NCBI GenBank assembly: GCA_020846005.1
Contig: JADLEQ010000054.1
Span: 54,208 to 118,207, forward strand
Source of the DNA: Polyangiaceae bacterium
GTDB lineage: Bacteria; Myxococcota_A; Polyangia; Polyangiales; Polyangiaceae
Direction: 5' to 3'
Length of the DNA: 64,000 nucleotides
Positions 7,292-14,316 of the stretch are shown here, in pieces. Each line of letters begins with the position of its first letter. Position 1 is the stretch's first letter. The notes beneath the pieces were generated by a model, which saw nothing but the letters and a program-made list of their open reading frames with translations, ran no database searches and was not told the DNA's origin. Position numbers and translations under genes: made by a program.

Positions 7292-8851
7292 ATGATCGAG
7301 CCCGCGGTGACCGCCGCGCCACGCGGCGTACGAAGCGTCGTCGCCGTCGGGGGTGGGCGCGGCGGCGCCGGCAAGAGCGTCCTGGCCGTCAACCTGGCCG
7401 TCTACCTGGCCCAGCTCGGCAGGTCGGTCGTGCTCGTCGACGCCGACCCCGCGGGGGCCGAGCTCCACACGATGCTCGGGCTGGAGCAGCCCCGGGGGCC
7501 GGACGAGACGGACGAGGCCGGCCTGGACGATCTGGCCCCGCTGCCCACGCAGATCCCGGGCCTGCTCCTGCTCCCACAGCTCTATCAGGTCGGCTCCACC
7601 GTGCCCGTGCGCCCCGGCCGCAAGCCCCGCTGGGCGCGGAGGCTCCGTCACCTGGACGTGGACCACGTCCTCGTCGATCTCGGGGCGGGCACCGCGCCCG
7701 CCACGCTCGACCTCTTCCTGGGGGCCGATCTCGGGCTCTGCGTCGCGACCCCCGATCCTCCTGGGGTCGAGGCGACCTACCGCTTCTTGCGGGCCGCGTT
7801 CACTCGCATCCTCCGGCGCGCGCTCATCAAGGATCCGTTCAAGATGCGGCTCGTCGAGCGTACGGCGCAGTCGCTCCCGCCGCTGCCCCCGCCGCAGGAT
7901 TTCGTGCGCGCGCTCGCCCGGTGGGACACCGCGCTCGGCGCCTTGGCCGCGCGCGAGCTCGCGCTCTTCCGCCCCCACCTCGCGCTCAACTTCGCGCGCC
8001 TGCGCGCCGACGCCGAGGTCGGCGCGTCGATGGCCGAGCTGGCGCATCGCTACCTCGGCGTCGGCGTGGACTACGTGGGGCACGTCGAGCAGGACGACTC
8101 CGTCTGGTTGAGCGTCGTCCGGCGCCGCCCGCTCCTGGTGGACAGCCCCACCAGCAAGAGCGCCCGCAACCTCGAGCGCATCGCGCGCCGTGTCCTGGCG
8201 CTGGTCGCGACGCGCGAGCAGGTCCGTGCGGAGTCGCCCATCGCGCTGGTGCCCCTCGAGCCCACGCTCTACGAGGTGCTCGGGACGCCGCGGGGCGCGA
8301 CGGACGAGGAACTCCGCCGGGCGTACAAGCGGCGACGCGACGTGTTCCAGCCGGGCAGCCTGCCGCTCACCTCCCTGTTGGACGAGGACGGGGTCCGGGC
8401 CGCGCTGGCCCGGATCGAGGAGGCCCACGACACCCTCCTCGATCCGCTCCGCAGGAAGGCGTACGACCTCTCCACGTTCCCTGAGGAGGACGCCGCCAGC
8501 GCCGTCGCGCCCCCCCTCGACGGCGCGGTGGCCGCTGAGCGTGCCCTCCTCCGCCAAGAGCTCGAGCGCGAGATCGACGCCGAGACGGTCTTCACCGGAG
8601 CGCTGCTCGCCAAGGTCCGCGAGTCGCTCGGCATCGAGATCGAGCAGATCGCCCAGCGGACGAAGATCTCGGCCTCCCACCTCCGCTCGCTCGAGGCGGA
8701 CGACTTCGGCAGCCTACCGGCGCTCGTCTACACCCGCGGCTTCCTCCAGCAGGTCGCGCGCCACCTCGGGCTCGATCCGACCCAGGTGACGAAGACCTAC
8801 CTCCGGCGCCTGCGCGAAGCGCGCGCGATCGCCGGCGAGCCGCCGCCGTGA
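7292..8851 (+). CDS. ParA/MinD-type ATPase fused to J-like and RodZ-type HTH domains
   Basis: 519 aa. Residues 14-250 form a ParA/MinD/FleN ATPase with the deviant Walker A GGRGGAGKS (21-29; Arg replaces the usual signature Lys), VLVDADPAG (47-55) and a VDLGAGT switch. Residues 328-395 look like a J domain (YEVLGTPRGATDEELRRAY, DPLRRKAYD), but the HPD tripeptide that activates DnaK is absent. Residues 435-505 match the HTH_25 module of RodZ-type proteins (GIEIEQIAQRTKISASHLR, YTRGFLQQVARHLGL). No membrane span follows. It probably positions or couples machinery. It heads a coupled run: GTGA overlaps the glycosyltransferase start. Confidence 0.85.
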   Translation: MIEPAVTAAPRGVRSVVAVGGGRGGAGKSVLAVNLAVYLAQLGRSVVLVDADPAGAELHTMLGLEQPRGPDETDEAGLDDLAPLPTQIPGLLLLPQLYQVGSTVPVRPGRKPRWARRLRHLDVDHVLVDLGAGTAPATLDLFLGADLGLCVATPDPPGVEATYRFLRAAFTRILRRALIKDPFKMRLVERTAQSLPPLPPPQDFVRALARWDTALGALAARELALFRPHLALNFARLRADAEVGASMAELAHRYLGVGVDYVGHVEQDDSVWLSVVRRRPLLVDSPTSKSARNLERIARRVLALVATREQVRAESPIALVPLEPTLYEVLGTPRGATDEELRRAYKRRRDVFQPGSLPLTSLLDEDGVRAALARIEEAHDTLLDPLRRKAYDLSTFPEEDAASAVAPPLDGAVAAERALLRQELEREIDAETVFTGALLAKVRESLGIEIEQIAQRTKISASHLRSLEADDFGSLPALVYTRGFLQQVARHLGLDPTQVTKTYLRRLREARAIAGEPPP

Positions 8852-10242
8852 GTCGCGCCGCCGCGCCGGCCGCACCCGAGGACCGCGATCTCCCCTTCAC
8901 GGTCGCGCTCGCCCTGGTGGCGCTCGCGCCTCGGCTGTGGGTCGCGATCGACTGGGCGCACGTCCCCGTCTGGGACGGCCACTACTACCACTTCGGCGCG
9001 CAGCGGATCCTGGGCGGCTTCGGCTACTCCGAGGACATCGTGGTCGACGGCGTGACGAAGCTCCGCCCCTGGTGCCATTACCCAGTTGGGTATAGCGCGC
9101 TGCTCGCCGGGCTGTACGCGATCTTCGGTGCGAGCGCGCGCACCGCGACGATCTTCGGCGCGGTTTGCGGCGCGGCGCTGGCGGTCGCCACCTATCGGCT
9201 CGCCCGCCCGGCGCTCGGGGTCGCTCGGGCGCGGGTGGCCGGCGCGGTGGTCGCGCTCCACCCGGGGCTCATCGCGTACACGGCCGTGGTGATGACGGAG
9301 CCCCTCGCGGCGCTGCTCCTCGTCCTCGCCGCGTGGGGGGTCCACGGCGCGCGGGCCGGGGGCGTTCGGATCCCGCTGTCGGGGCTCGTACTCGGCGCGG
9401 CGACGCTCGTCCGGCCCACGTCGCTGCTCGTCGGGCCGCTCCTCGGCTGGCTCGTTCAGGCGAGGTGGCCGCGCCGTCTGGCCGTCGGCGCCGTCGTCAC
9501 CGCCGTAGCCCTCGTCGCCGTGGCGCCGTGGACGATCCGCAATTGTCGGGTGATGGACGCTTGCGCGCTCGTGTCGACGAACGGCGGGTGGAACCTCGCG
9601 ATCGGCGCGCTCACGGAGACGGGCCGCTTCACCACGCTCCGCGCCGCGGACGGCTGCCTCGACGTGCGCGGCCAGGTCCACCAGGATCGGTGCTGGGCGG
9701 ACCGCGGCTGGCGCACGATCCGTGAGGACCCGCTGCGCTGGCTCGCGCTGGCCCCCAAGAAGCTCGGGCAGACGTACGATCACCAGTCCTTCGCCGTCGA
9801 GTACCTGCGCAAGGCCGCGCCGGAGCGCTGGCCGGAGGCGAAGCGCGTGGCCGGGCGGCAGCTCATGACGGCCTATCACCGGGCGCTGCTGGTCCTGGCC
9901 GCGCTCGGCGTCGTCGCGTGGGCCGCGCCGCGCCGGGACGGGTGGGGGGCGGCGATCGTCCAGGCCGCGCTCGCCGTCGCCGTCTGCGCGGCGGGCGTGC
10001 ACGCGTTCGCCAGCGACGAGCACCCGTTCTGGCCGCTCCCCACGCTCCTCCCGCTGGTCGCCGCGCTGCCGCTGCCCGGCCGGCCGCGCGTCGGCCCCGT
10101 GCTCGCGTGGGCGCTCGGGCTGCTCGCCATCACCTCCGCGACGCACGTCGTCTTCTTCGGCGACGATCGGTATCACTTGATCGTGACGCCGGCGCTGGCG
10201 CTGCTCGCGGCTGCCGCGGGGAGGCGACCCGGTGGGGCGTAG
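8848..10242 (+). CDS. Multi-pass glycosyltransferase, GT39/ArnT-like
   Basis: 464 aa from a GTG start that overlaps the previous stop. The first loop carries WDGHYYHFGAQRIL after the first membrane segment, the position where GT-C enzymes hold the catalytic Asp, then HYPVGYSALLAGLYAIFG; about 9-10 hydrophobic segments follow. GT-C enzymes use polyprenyl-phosphate sugars to modify proteins or lipids on the outer face of the inner membrane. The gene sits between the ParA fusion and a GT2 enzyme that could make the lipid-linked donor. The acceptor is unknown. Confidence 0.82.
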   Translation: MSRAAAPAAPEDRDLPFTVALALVALAPRLWVAIDWAHVPVWDGHYYHFGAQRILGGFGYSEDIVVDGVTKLRPWCHYPVGYSALLAGLYAIFGASARTATIFGAVCGAALAVATYRLARPALGVARARVAGAVVALHPGLIAYTAVVMTEPLAALLLVLAAWGVHGARAGGVRIPLSGLVLGAATLVRPTSLLVGPLLGWLVQARWPRRLAVGAVVTAVALVAVAPWTIRNCRVMDACALVSTNGGWNLAIGALTETGRFTTLRAADGCLDVRGQVHQDRCWADRGWRTIREDPLRWLALAPKKLGQTYDHQSFAVEYLRKAAPERWPEAKRVAGRQLMTAYHRALLVLAALGVVAWAAPRRDGWGAAIVQAALAVAVCAAGVHAFASDEHPFWPLPTLLPLVAALPLPGRPRVGPVLAWALGLLAITSATHVVFFGDDRYHLIVTPALALLAAAAGRRPGGA

Positions 10243-10319
10243 CCGATCGGCCGCCGGCGCTGGCGTGGGGCGAGCGGGCGCGCGCCGTCGGTCTGCCGCC
10301 CGCGGGCGCCGCGCTCGGC

Positions 10320-10349
10320 TGGACCCTCGGGGCCGCCCGCCGATAGGCT
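10320..10349 (+). promoter_or_regulatory. Candidate promoter for GT2 gene
   Basis: TGGACC (10320-10325), an 18-bp spacer and TAGGCT (10344-10349), 16 bases before the ATG at 10366. It lies in the 123-bp gap after the glycosyltransferase, where no other feature is seen. There is no strong ribosome-binding site. Confidence 0.4.
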
Positions 10350-10365
10350 CCGCCGCATCCCGCGC

Positions 10366-11295
10366 ATGACCCCTCGCTCGACTCCGCCGTTCGCCGAGGC
10401 CGCCGCACCCGCGGCGGCCGGCCCCGAGGCGCGCTTCTCCGTGATCGTGCCCTGCTACAACGAGGAGGGCGCGATCGGTCAGACGGTCGCCGCGCTGCGC
10501 GAGAGCCTGGCCGGGGGCCCTGCCTACGAGCTCATCGTCGTGAACGACGGCTCGGCCGACGCCTCCGCGCAGGTGTTGGGAGAGCTCGTCGCGTCCGATC
10601 CGGCGCTCCGTGTCCTCACGCACACGCGGAACCGCGGGTACGGCGCCGCGCTGAAGACGGGCATCCTCCGATCCCGCACCGACCTCATCGTCATCACCGA
10701 CGCCGACGGCACGTACCCGAACCACCGGATGCCCGAGCTGATCGCGGCGATGGTGGATCACGACATGGTGGTCGGCGCGCGCACGGCCGACGACGTCGAG
10801 TACCCGCTGATCCGGCGGATCCCCAAGGCGTTCCTCCGTCGCTACGCGGGCTGGCTCGCAGGACAGGAGATCCCGGACATGAACTCCGGGATGCGTGTCT
10901 TCCGCAAGGACGTCGCCGAGCGCTTCCTGTCGATCCTGCCTGACGGCTTCAGCTTCACGACGACGATCACGCTGGCGATGCTCACCAACCACTACGCGGT
11001 GAAGTACGTCCCGATCGGCTACAGCGCCCGGATCGGCAAGTCGAAGATCCGGCCGATCCGCGACACGCTGCTCTTCCTCCAGCTCATCGTGCGGACCGGC
11101 GTCTACTTCGCGCCGCTGCGGTTCTTCGCGCCGGTGGCGGTGGTGCTGCTGGTCGCCAGCGGGGTGAGCGCGTTCCACGACGTGTTCATCTTGCGCGACA
11201 TGACGGAGAGCACGCTCATCCTCCTCATGTTCGCGATGAACACGCTGATGGTCGCGCTCCTGGCCGACATGATCGACAAGCGGAGCGGGCGTTGA
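10366..11295 (+). CDS. GT2 glycosyltransferase with C-terminal membrane anchor
   Basis: 309 aa. Residues 20-230 are a GT-A fold: FSVIVPCYNEEGAIGQT, ELIVVNDGSADAS, and the metal-binding DADGTYP in place of a plain DXD. It resembles polyprenyl-phosphate sugar synthases (DPM1/GtrB-like). Two hydrophobic segments near residues 240-262 and 280-300 anchor it to the membrane. It probably charges a polyprenyl phosphate with sugar for the neighbouring GT39-like enzyme. Its stop overlaps the TTG start of the methyltransferase gene (TTGA at 11292-11295). Confidence 0.9.
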   Translation: MTPRSTPPFAEAAAPAAAGPEARFSVIVPCYNEEGAIGQTVAALRESLAGGPAYELIVVNDGSADASAQVLGELVASDPALRVLTHTRNRGYGAALKTGILRSRTDLIVITDADGTYPNHRMPELIAAMVDHDMVVGARTADDVEYPLIRRIPKAFLRRYAGWLAGQEIPDMNSGMRVFRKDVAERFLSILPDGFSFTTTITLAMLTNHYAVKYVPIGYSARIGKSKIRPIRDTLLFLQLIVRTGVYFAPLRFFAPVAVVLLVASGVSAFHDVFILRDMTESTLILLMFAMNTLMVALLADMIDKRSGR

Positions 11296-12125
11296 GCCCG
11301 GCGCCCGCCTCGGGCCTCCGGGGGGGGGCCGCCGATCTCGAGGGGCGCGACCGGGCGCTCTTCGATCGGATCGCCGAGCGCTACGCGCGCAAGGATCTGG
11401 CGCCGAGCTCACGCTGGGCGCGCCGCCAGCGCCTGCTGCGGACGCTCGAGGCCATCCCGCCGCTCCACGGGGCGGCGATCCTCGAGGTCGGCTGCGGCGC
11501 CGGCTTCTCGGCCGAGTACCTGCGCGGCGCCTACTCCCGGTTCGTGGGGATCGACCACTCCGAGGGGCTCGTCCAGCACGCGCGGGAGCGTCACGGCGCG
11601 CCGGGCGTCGAGTTCCACGCGGTGAGCGCGGCGCGCTTCGAGCCCCACGAGCCGTTCGACGTGGTGCTGCTGGTCGGGGTCCTGCACCACCTCGAGGAGC
11701 CCGCGCGCGCGGTCGCCCACATGGCGACGTGGCTCCGGCCGGGCGGCTTCGTCGTCGCGAACGAGCCGCACCCGGGGAACCCCGTCGTCGGGTGGCTCCG
11801 TCGCGCGAGGAAGCGCGTCGACCCGGCGTACTCGGCCGACCAGCGCGAGCTCGCCGAGGAGGAGCTCGTCCGCGTCTACGTAGAGGCGGGGCTCGAGGCG
11901 GTGCGCGTCGTCCCGCAGGGCGTGCTGTCGACACCATTCGCCGAGGTGGTGATGCCAGCGCAGCCGGTCGCCGCGGCCGTGTCGAGGGCGGCGTGTGTCG
12001 GCGACACGTGGCTCGAACGCGCGCTCGGCCCGGCGCTGCGGCCCCTGAGCTGGAACCTCATCGTGGCGGGGCGCGCTCCGGGCGAGCCCACCCGCGAGCC
12101 CGCTGCCGCCGGCCCCCGCCGCTGA
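11292..12125 (+). CDS. Class I SAM-dependent methyltransferase
   Basis: 277 aa. Motif I is ILEVGCGAGFSAEYL (near residues 56-70), the acidic ribose-binding residue follows in FVGIDHSEG, and motif IV/post-motif is DVVLLVGVLHHLEEP. The HHLEEPARA pattern is typical of Methyltransf_11/UbiE-like small-molecule enzymes. The start is TTG within TTGA of the upstream gene, so it is the last coupled gene of the run. The substrate is probably a glycan, lipid or isoprenoid linked to the adjacent glycosyltransferases; this is inference. Confidence 0.86.
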   Translation: MSPAPASGLRGGAADLEGRDRALFDRIAERYARKDLAPSSRWARRQRLLRTLEAIPPLHGAAILEVGCGAGFSAEYLRGAYSRFVGIDHSEGLVQHARERHGAPGVEFHAVSAARFEPHEPFDVVLLVGVLHHLEEPARAVAHMATWLRPGGFVVANEPHPGNPVVGWLRRARKRVDPAYSADQRELAEEELVRVYVEAGLEAVRVVPQGVLSTPFAEVVMPAQPVAAAVSRAACVGDTWLERALGPALRPLSWNLIVAGRAPGEPTREPAAAGPRR

Positions 12126-12180
12126 GCGCGCCCCCCTCGCCGCGCGACGACTCGCCGCGGCCGCAGCGTCGTTCGCCGCC

Positions 12181-12352
12181 TCACGCCAGGCGCGCCACCA
12201 CCAGCGATCTCGGCGCGGGGTCGGGATCACGCGGTCGAGCGCGAAGCCGCCGGCGGAGAGGCGCGGGGCGAACTCGGCCTCGGGGCGCTGCCGCCCTGGG
12301 TCGCCAGGAGCAGCCGCAGGTCGAGGAAGCCCAGGTGCGGCCCGTCCGGGGT
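12181..12352 (-). pseudogene. Decayed 3' copy of the neighbouring O-methyltransferase gene
   Basis: This stretch aligns base for base with 13074-13250, the last ~57 codons and stop of the O-methyltransferase gene. Shared blocks include CGCGCCACCACCAGCGA, TCGGGATCACGCGGTCGAG and AGGAAGCCCAGGT. The copy has lost 1 base in a G run and 4 bases further on, so it is frame-broken. Similarity stops abruptly near 12352. It is a remnant of a tandem duplication or of a related second gene; the 5' two thirds is missing and the lipoprotein gene at 12400-12744 lies beside it. Confidence 0.85.
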
Positions 12353-12399
12353 GCCCCGCGCGGCGCTGCGCGCGGTGACGCGGTGCGGCCGTTCGCCTC

Positions 12400-12744
12400 C
12401 TACTCCTCGGCGGCCCACGTGCAGAGCGCCGCCGCCTCTGGCCGGGATCTGGCTTCGTACTCCGCGAGCGGCGGGGCGCCTGGGCTCGGCTCCGGCCGCC
12501 GCGCGGTCCTGCACACATAGACCGCCGAGCGCCCGCACCCGTACGCCCGCGCGCGGCCCTGGCCCAGGCTCTCGACCTCGATCTGGGACTCGGGGCACGA
12601 GAACCGGCGAGCCGCGGCCCGCGTGACGGCGTCGCCCCGTGGGTTCGCGGCGCAGCCGGCGACCAGCGCAGACGCCGCGACGGCGCGGAGGCCCCAGCTC
12701 GCACGGGCCGAGCGGGCGACAGCGCATCGACCGGAGCCGCTCAC
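12400..12744 (-). CDS. Small cysteine-containing lipoprotein
   Basis: 114 aa from the GTG at 12744; an ATG at 12786 would add 14 residues before an already long n-region. The signal peptide ends in LVAGC (Cys near 31). The mature part has FSCPESQIEVESLG, YGCGRSAVYVC and a final cysteine, a compact disulfide-rich pattern seen repeatedly in myxobacterial lipoproteins (SCP..QI.V...G....A.GCG..A.Y.C). Its function is unknown. It lies between the intact O-methyltransferase gene and its decayed copy, and may have separated them. Confidence 0.65.
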   Translation of the reverse strand: MSGSGRCAVARSARASWGLRAVAASALVAGCAANPRGDAVTRAAARRFSCPESQIEVESLGQGRARAYGCGRSAVYVCRTARRPEPSPGAPPLAEYEARSRPEAAALCTWAAEE

Positions 12745-13073
12745 CCTCGCCCACGAAGCGAGTGTCGGGGTTGGCGCCCAGGACATCTGCCGCGACGCTG
12801 CTACACCCGCCGGAGATCCGTCGCAACGCCTGGGCGCGGGTACCTACGAGCGGGCCCGCGGGCGGCCGCCGTCGGTGGTGGCGTCTGCGGCTGGCGCCGC
12901 GCGGCCGTCGGTGAGCTGGGCTCGCGCCGCCGACCGACGCCCGCGCTGGCCGATCGAGTCCGAGCGTGGGTGGGTTGCGGCGCGGGGCGTACTCCATCGT
13001 GTCGCGAGCGTGACCGTCGCTGGACCGCCCGAGCCGCTTCGGGGGCGATCGGAGCGGGTGTCGCCCCGGGGCC
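12745..13073. other. Gap with no gene
   Basis: About 330 bases between the O-methyltransferase stop and the small lipoprotein start. Open frames here lack signals or recognisable motifs. A short stem (CCCGA/TCGGG) near 13028-13045, after the methyltransferase stop, could be a weak terminator but has no T-run. No similarity to the duplicated methyltransferase segment was seen. Confidence 0.5.
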
Positions 13074-14189
13074 TCACGCCGGGCGCGCCACCACCAGCGA
13101 CATCGGCGCGGGGGTCGGGATCACGCGGTCGAGCGCGAAGCCGTTGGCGGAGAGGAGCGTGGCGAACTCCGCCTCGGTGCGCTCCCGCCCGCCCTGGCTC
13201 GCCAGGAGCATCTGCAGATCCAGGAAGCCCAGGTACGGACCGTCCGGGGGCACGACCACGTCGATCAACACCAGGACGGAGTCCGGGCGCATCGCCTGGC
13301 GCCATCGGCGCATCGGGGCGGCCAGCAGCGCGTCTGAGACGCCATGCGCGATGTTCTTCGCCACGTACACGTCGAGGCCGGCCGGGATCTCGCCGTCCAG
13401 GATGTCGCCGGCGACGACCTCGCAGCGATCCGCCACGCCGAACCCCGCGAGGACGGGCCCTGCGCCGGCGACCACCTGGGCCGCGTCGACCAGCACCCCG
13501 CGGAGGTTCGGGTGCACGGCCAGGATCGCCCCGAGGAGGTGCCCGGTGCCCCCGCCCAGATCCGCCACCGTCCGGTGGCGCCCGAAGTCGTAGGCCCGGG
13601 CGAACGAGGGCGCGCCCTCGCGGGTCAGCTCGCGCATCGCGCCATGGAAGGCCGCGTGTTCGTCCGGGTGCGCGTCGAGCCAGGTCCAGAGGTTGCCGTC
13701 GGAGAACGTCTCCCACACGCCGTCGCCGCTCTGCACCGCCTCAGAGAGGCGCGCCCACAGGTGAGCGTTCCGAGCGCACGAGAGCTCGAGGATCATGTTC
13801 GCCATCGAGTGAGGGTGGTCGCGCCGCAGCGGCTCCGTCAGTGGGCTCAGCCCGAAGGCTCGTCCCTGCTCGACGAGCAGCCCCTCCCGCGCGAGCGCGC
13901 GCAGCAGGCGGTAGGTCGCCCCGGCGTGGAGCCCCAGGCGGCGGGCGAGCGCGTCGACCTCCATCGGTCCGGCGCCGAGCGCGTCCGCGATCCCGAGCCG
14001 GACCAGGGCGCCGAGCGCGTCTGCGCGCCAGCGCTGGGCGACGAGGTCCATCAGCACGAACTGCGGCGGTCCCATGCGGTTTACGAGGCGCTGGAGGGCT
14101 CGCTGCAGCCGCTGGCCGAAGCGCACCGGCCCGAGCGGCGGCGCCGGGGGGACGGGGGTGAGATCGGCGGGGGCGAGGTGGGTGTTCAT
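13074..14189 (-). CDS. O-methyltransferase (dimerization wHTH + SAM domain)
   Basis: 371 aa. The N-terminal 40-120 region is the winged-helix dimerization domain (MEVDALARRLGLHAGATYRLLRAL). The SAM domain has VADLGGGTGHLLGAIL, a ribose-binding acidic loop (GVLVDAAQV), a GDI motif (VVAGDILD) and ENxxH-like KNIAHGVSD near 275. It resembles hydroxyneurosporene/acetylserotonin and polyketide O-methyltransferases. The start ATG 14189 is preceded by GGAG; 20 more residues are open upstream but lack support. It is divergent from the AfsR-like regulator across an inverted repeat, and a decayed partial copy of its 3' end lies at 12181-12352. Confidence 0.87.
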   Translation of the reverse strand: MNTHLAPADLTPVPPAPPLGPVRFGQRLQRALQRLVNRMGPPQFVLMDLVAQRWRADALGALVRLGIADALGAGPMEVDALARRLGLHAGATYRLLRALAREGLLVEQGRAFGLSPLTEPLRRDHPHSMANMILELSCARNAHLWARLSEAVQSGDGVWETFSDGNLWTWLDAHPDEHAAFHGAMRELTREGAPSFARAYDFGRHRTVADLGGGTGHLLGAILAVHPNLRGVLVDAAQVVAGAGPVLAGFGVADRCEVVAGDILDGEIPAGLDVYVAKNIAHGVSDALLAAPMRRWRQAMRPDSVLVLIDVVVPPDGPYLGFLDLQMLLASQGGRERTEAEFATLLSANGFALDRVIPTPAPMSLVVARPA

Positions 14190-14252
14190 GTCCGCTCCGG
14201 GGTGGGTTGGCGCCCAGCTTGGCGCGAGCGCGCTTGGGCGGCCCTCCACTTT

Positions 14253-14273
14253 GGTTCACGATGGGCGTGAACC
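14253..14273. promoter_or_regulatory. Inverted repeat between divergent methyltransferase and regulator
   Basis: GGTTCACG (14253-14260) and CGTGAACC (14266-14273) are perfect 8-bp arms separated by 5 bases, in the 127-bp gap between the two divergent genes. Size and spacing fit a dimer operator. The winged-helix regulator beginning at 14317 is the nearest candidate to bind it. Confidence 0.6.
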
Positions 14274-14304
14274 GTCGTGACCGCCGCCCCGCGGCCGTCC
14301 CGCG

Positions 14305-14310
14305 TACAAT
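14305..14310 (+). promoter_or_regulatory. -10 box of regulator gene
   Basis: TACAAT is 5/6 to the sigma-70 consensus and lies 6 bases before the GTG start. This predicts a leaderless transcript; no ribosome-binding site is seen. Confidence 0.5.
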
Positions 14311-14316
14311 CCACCC

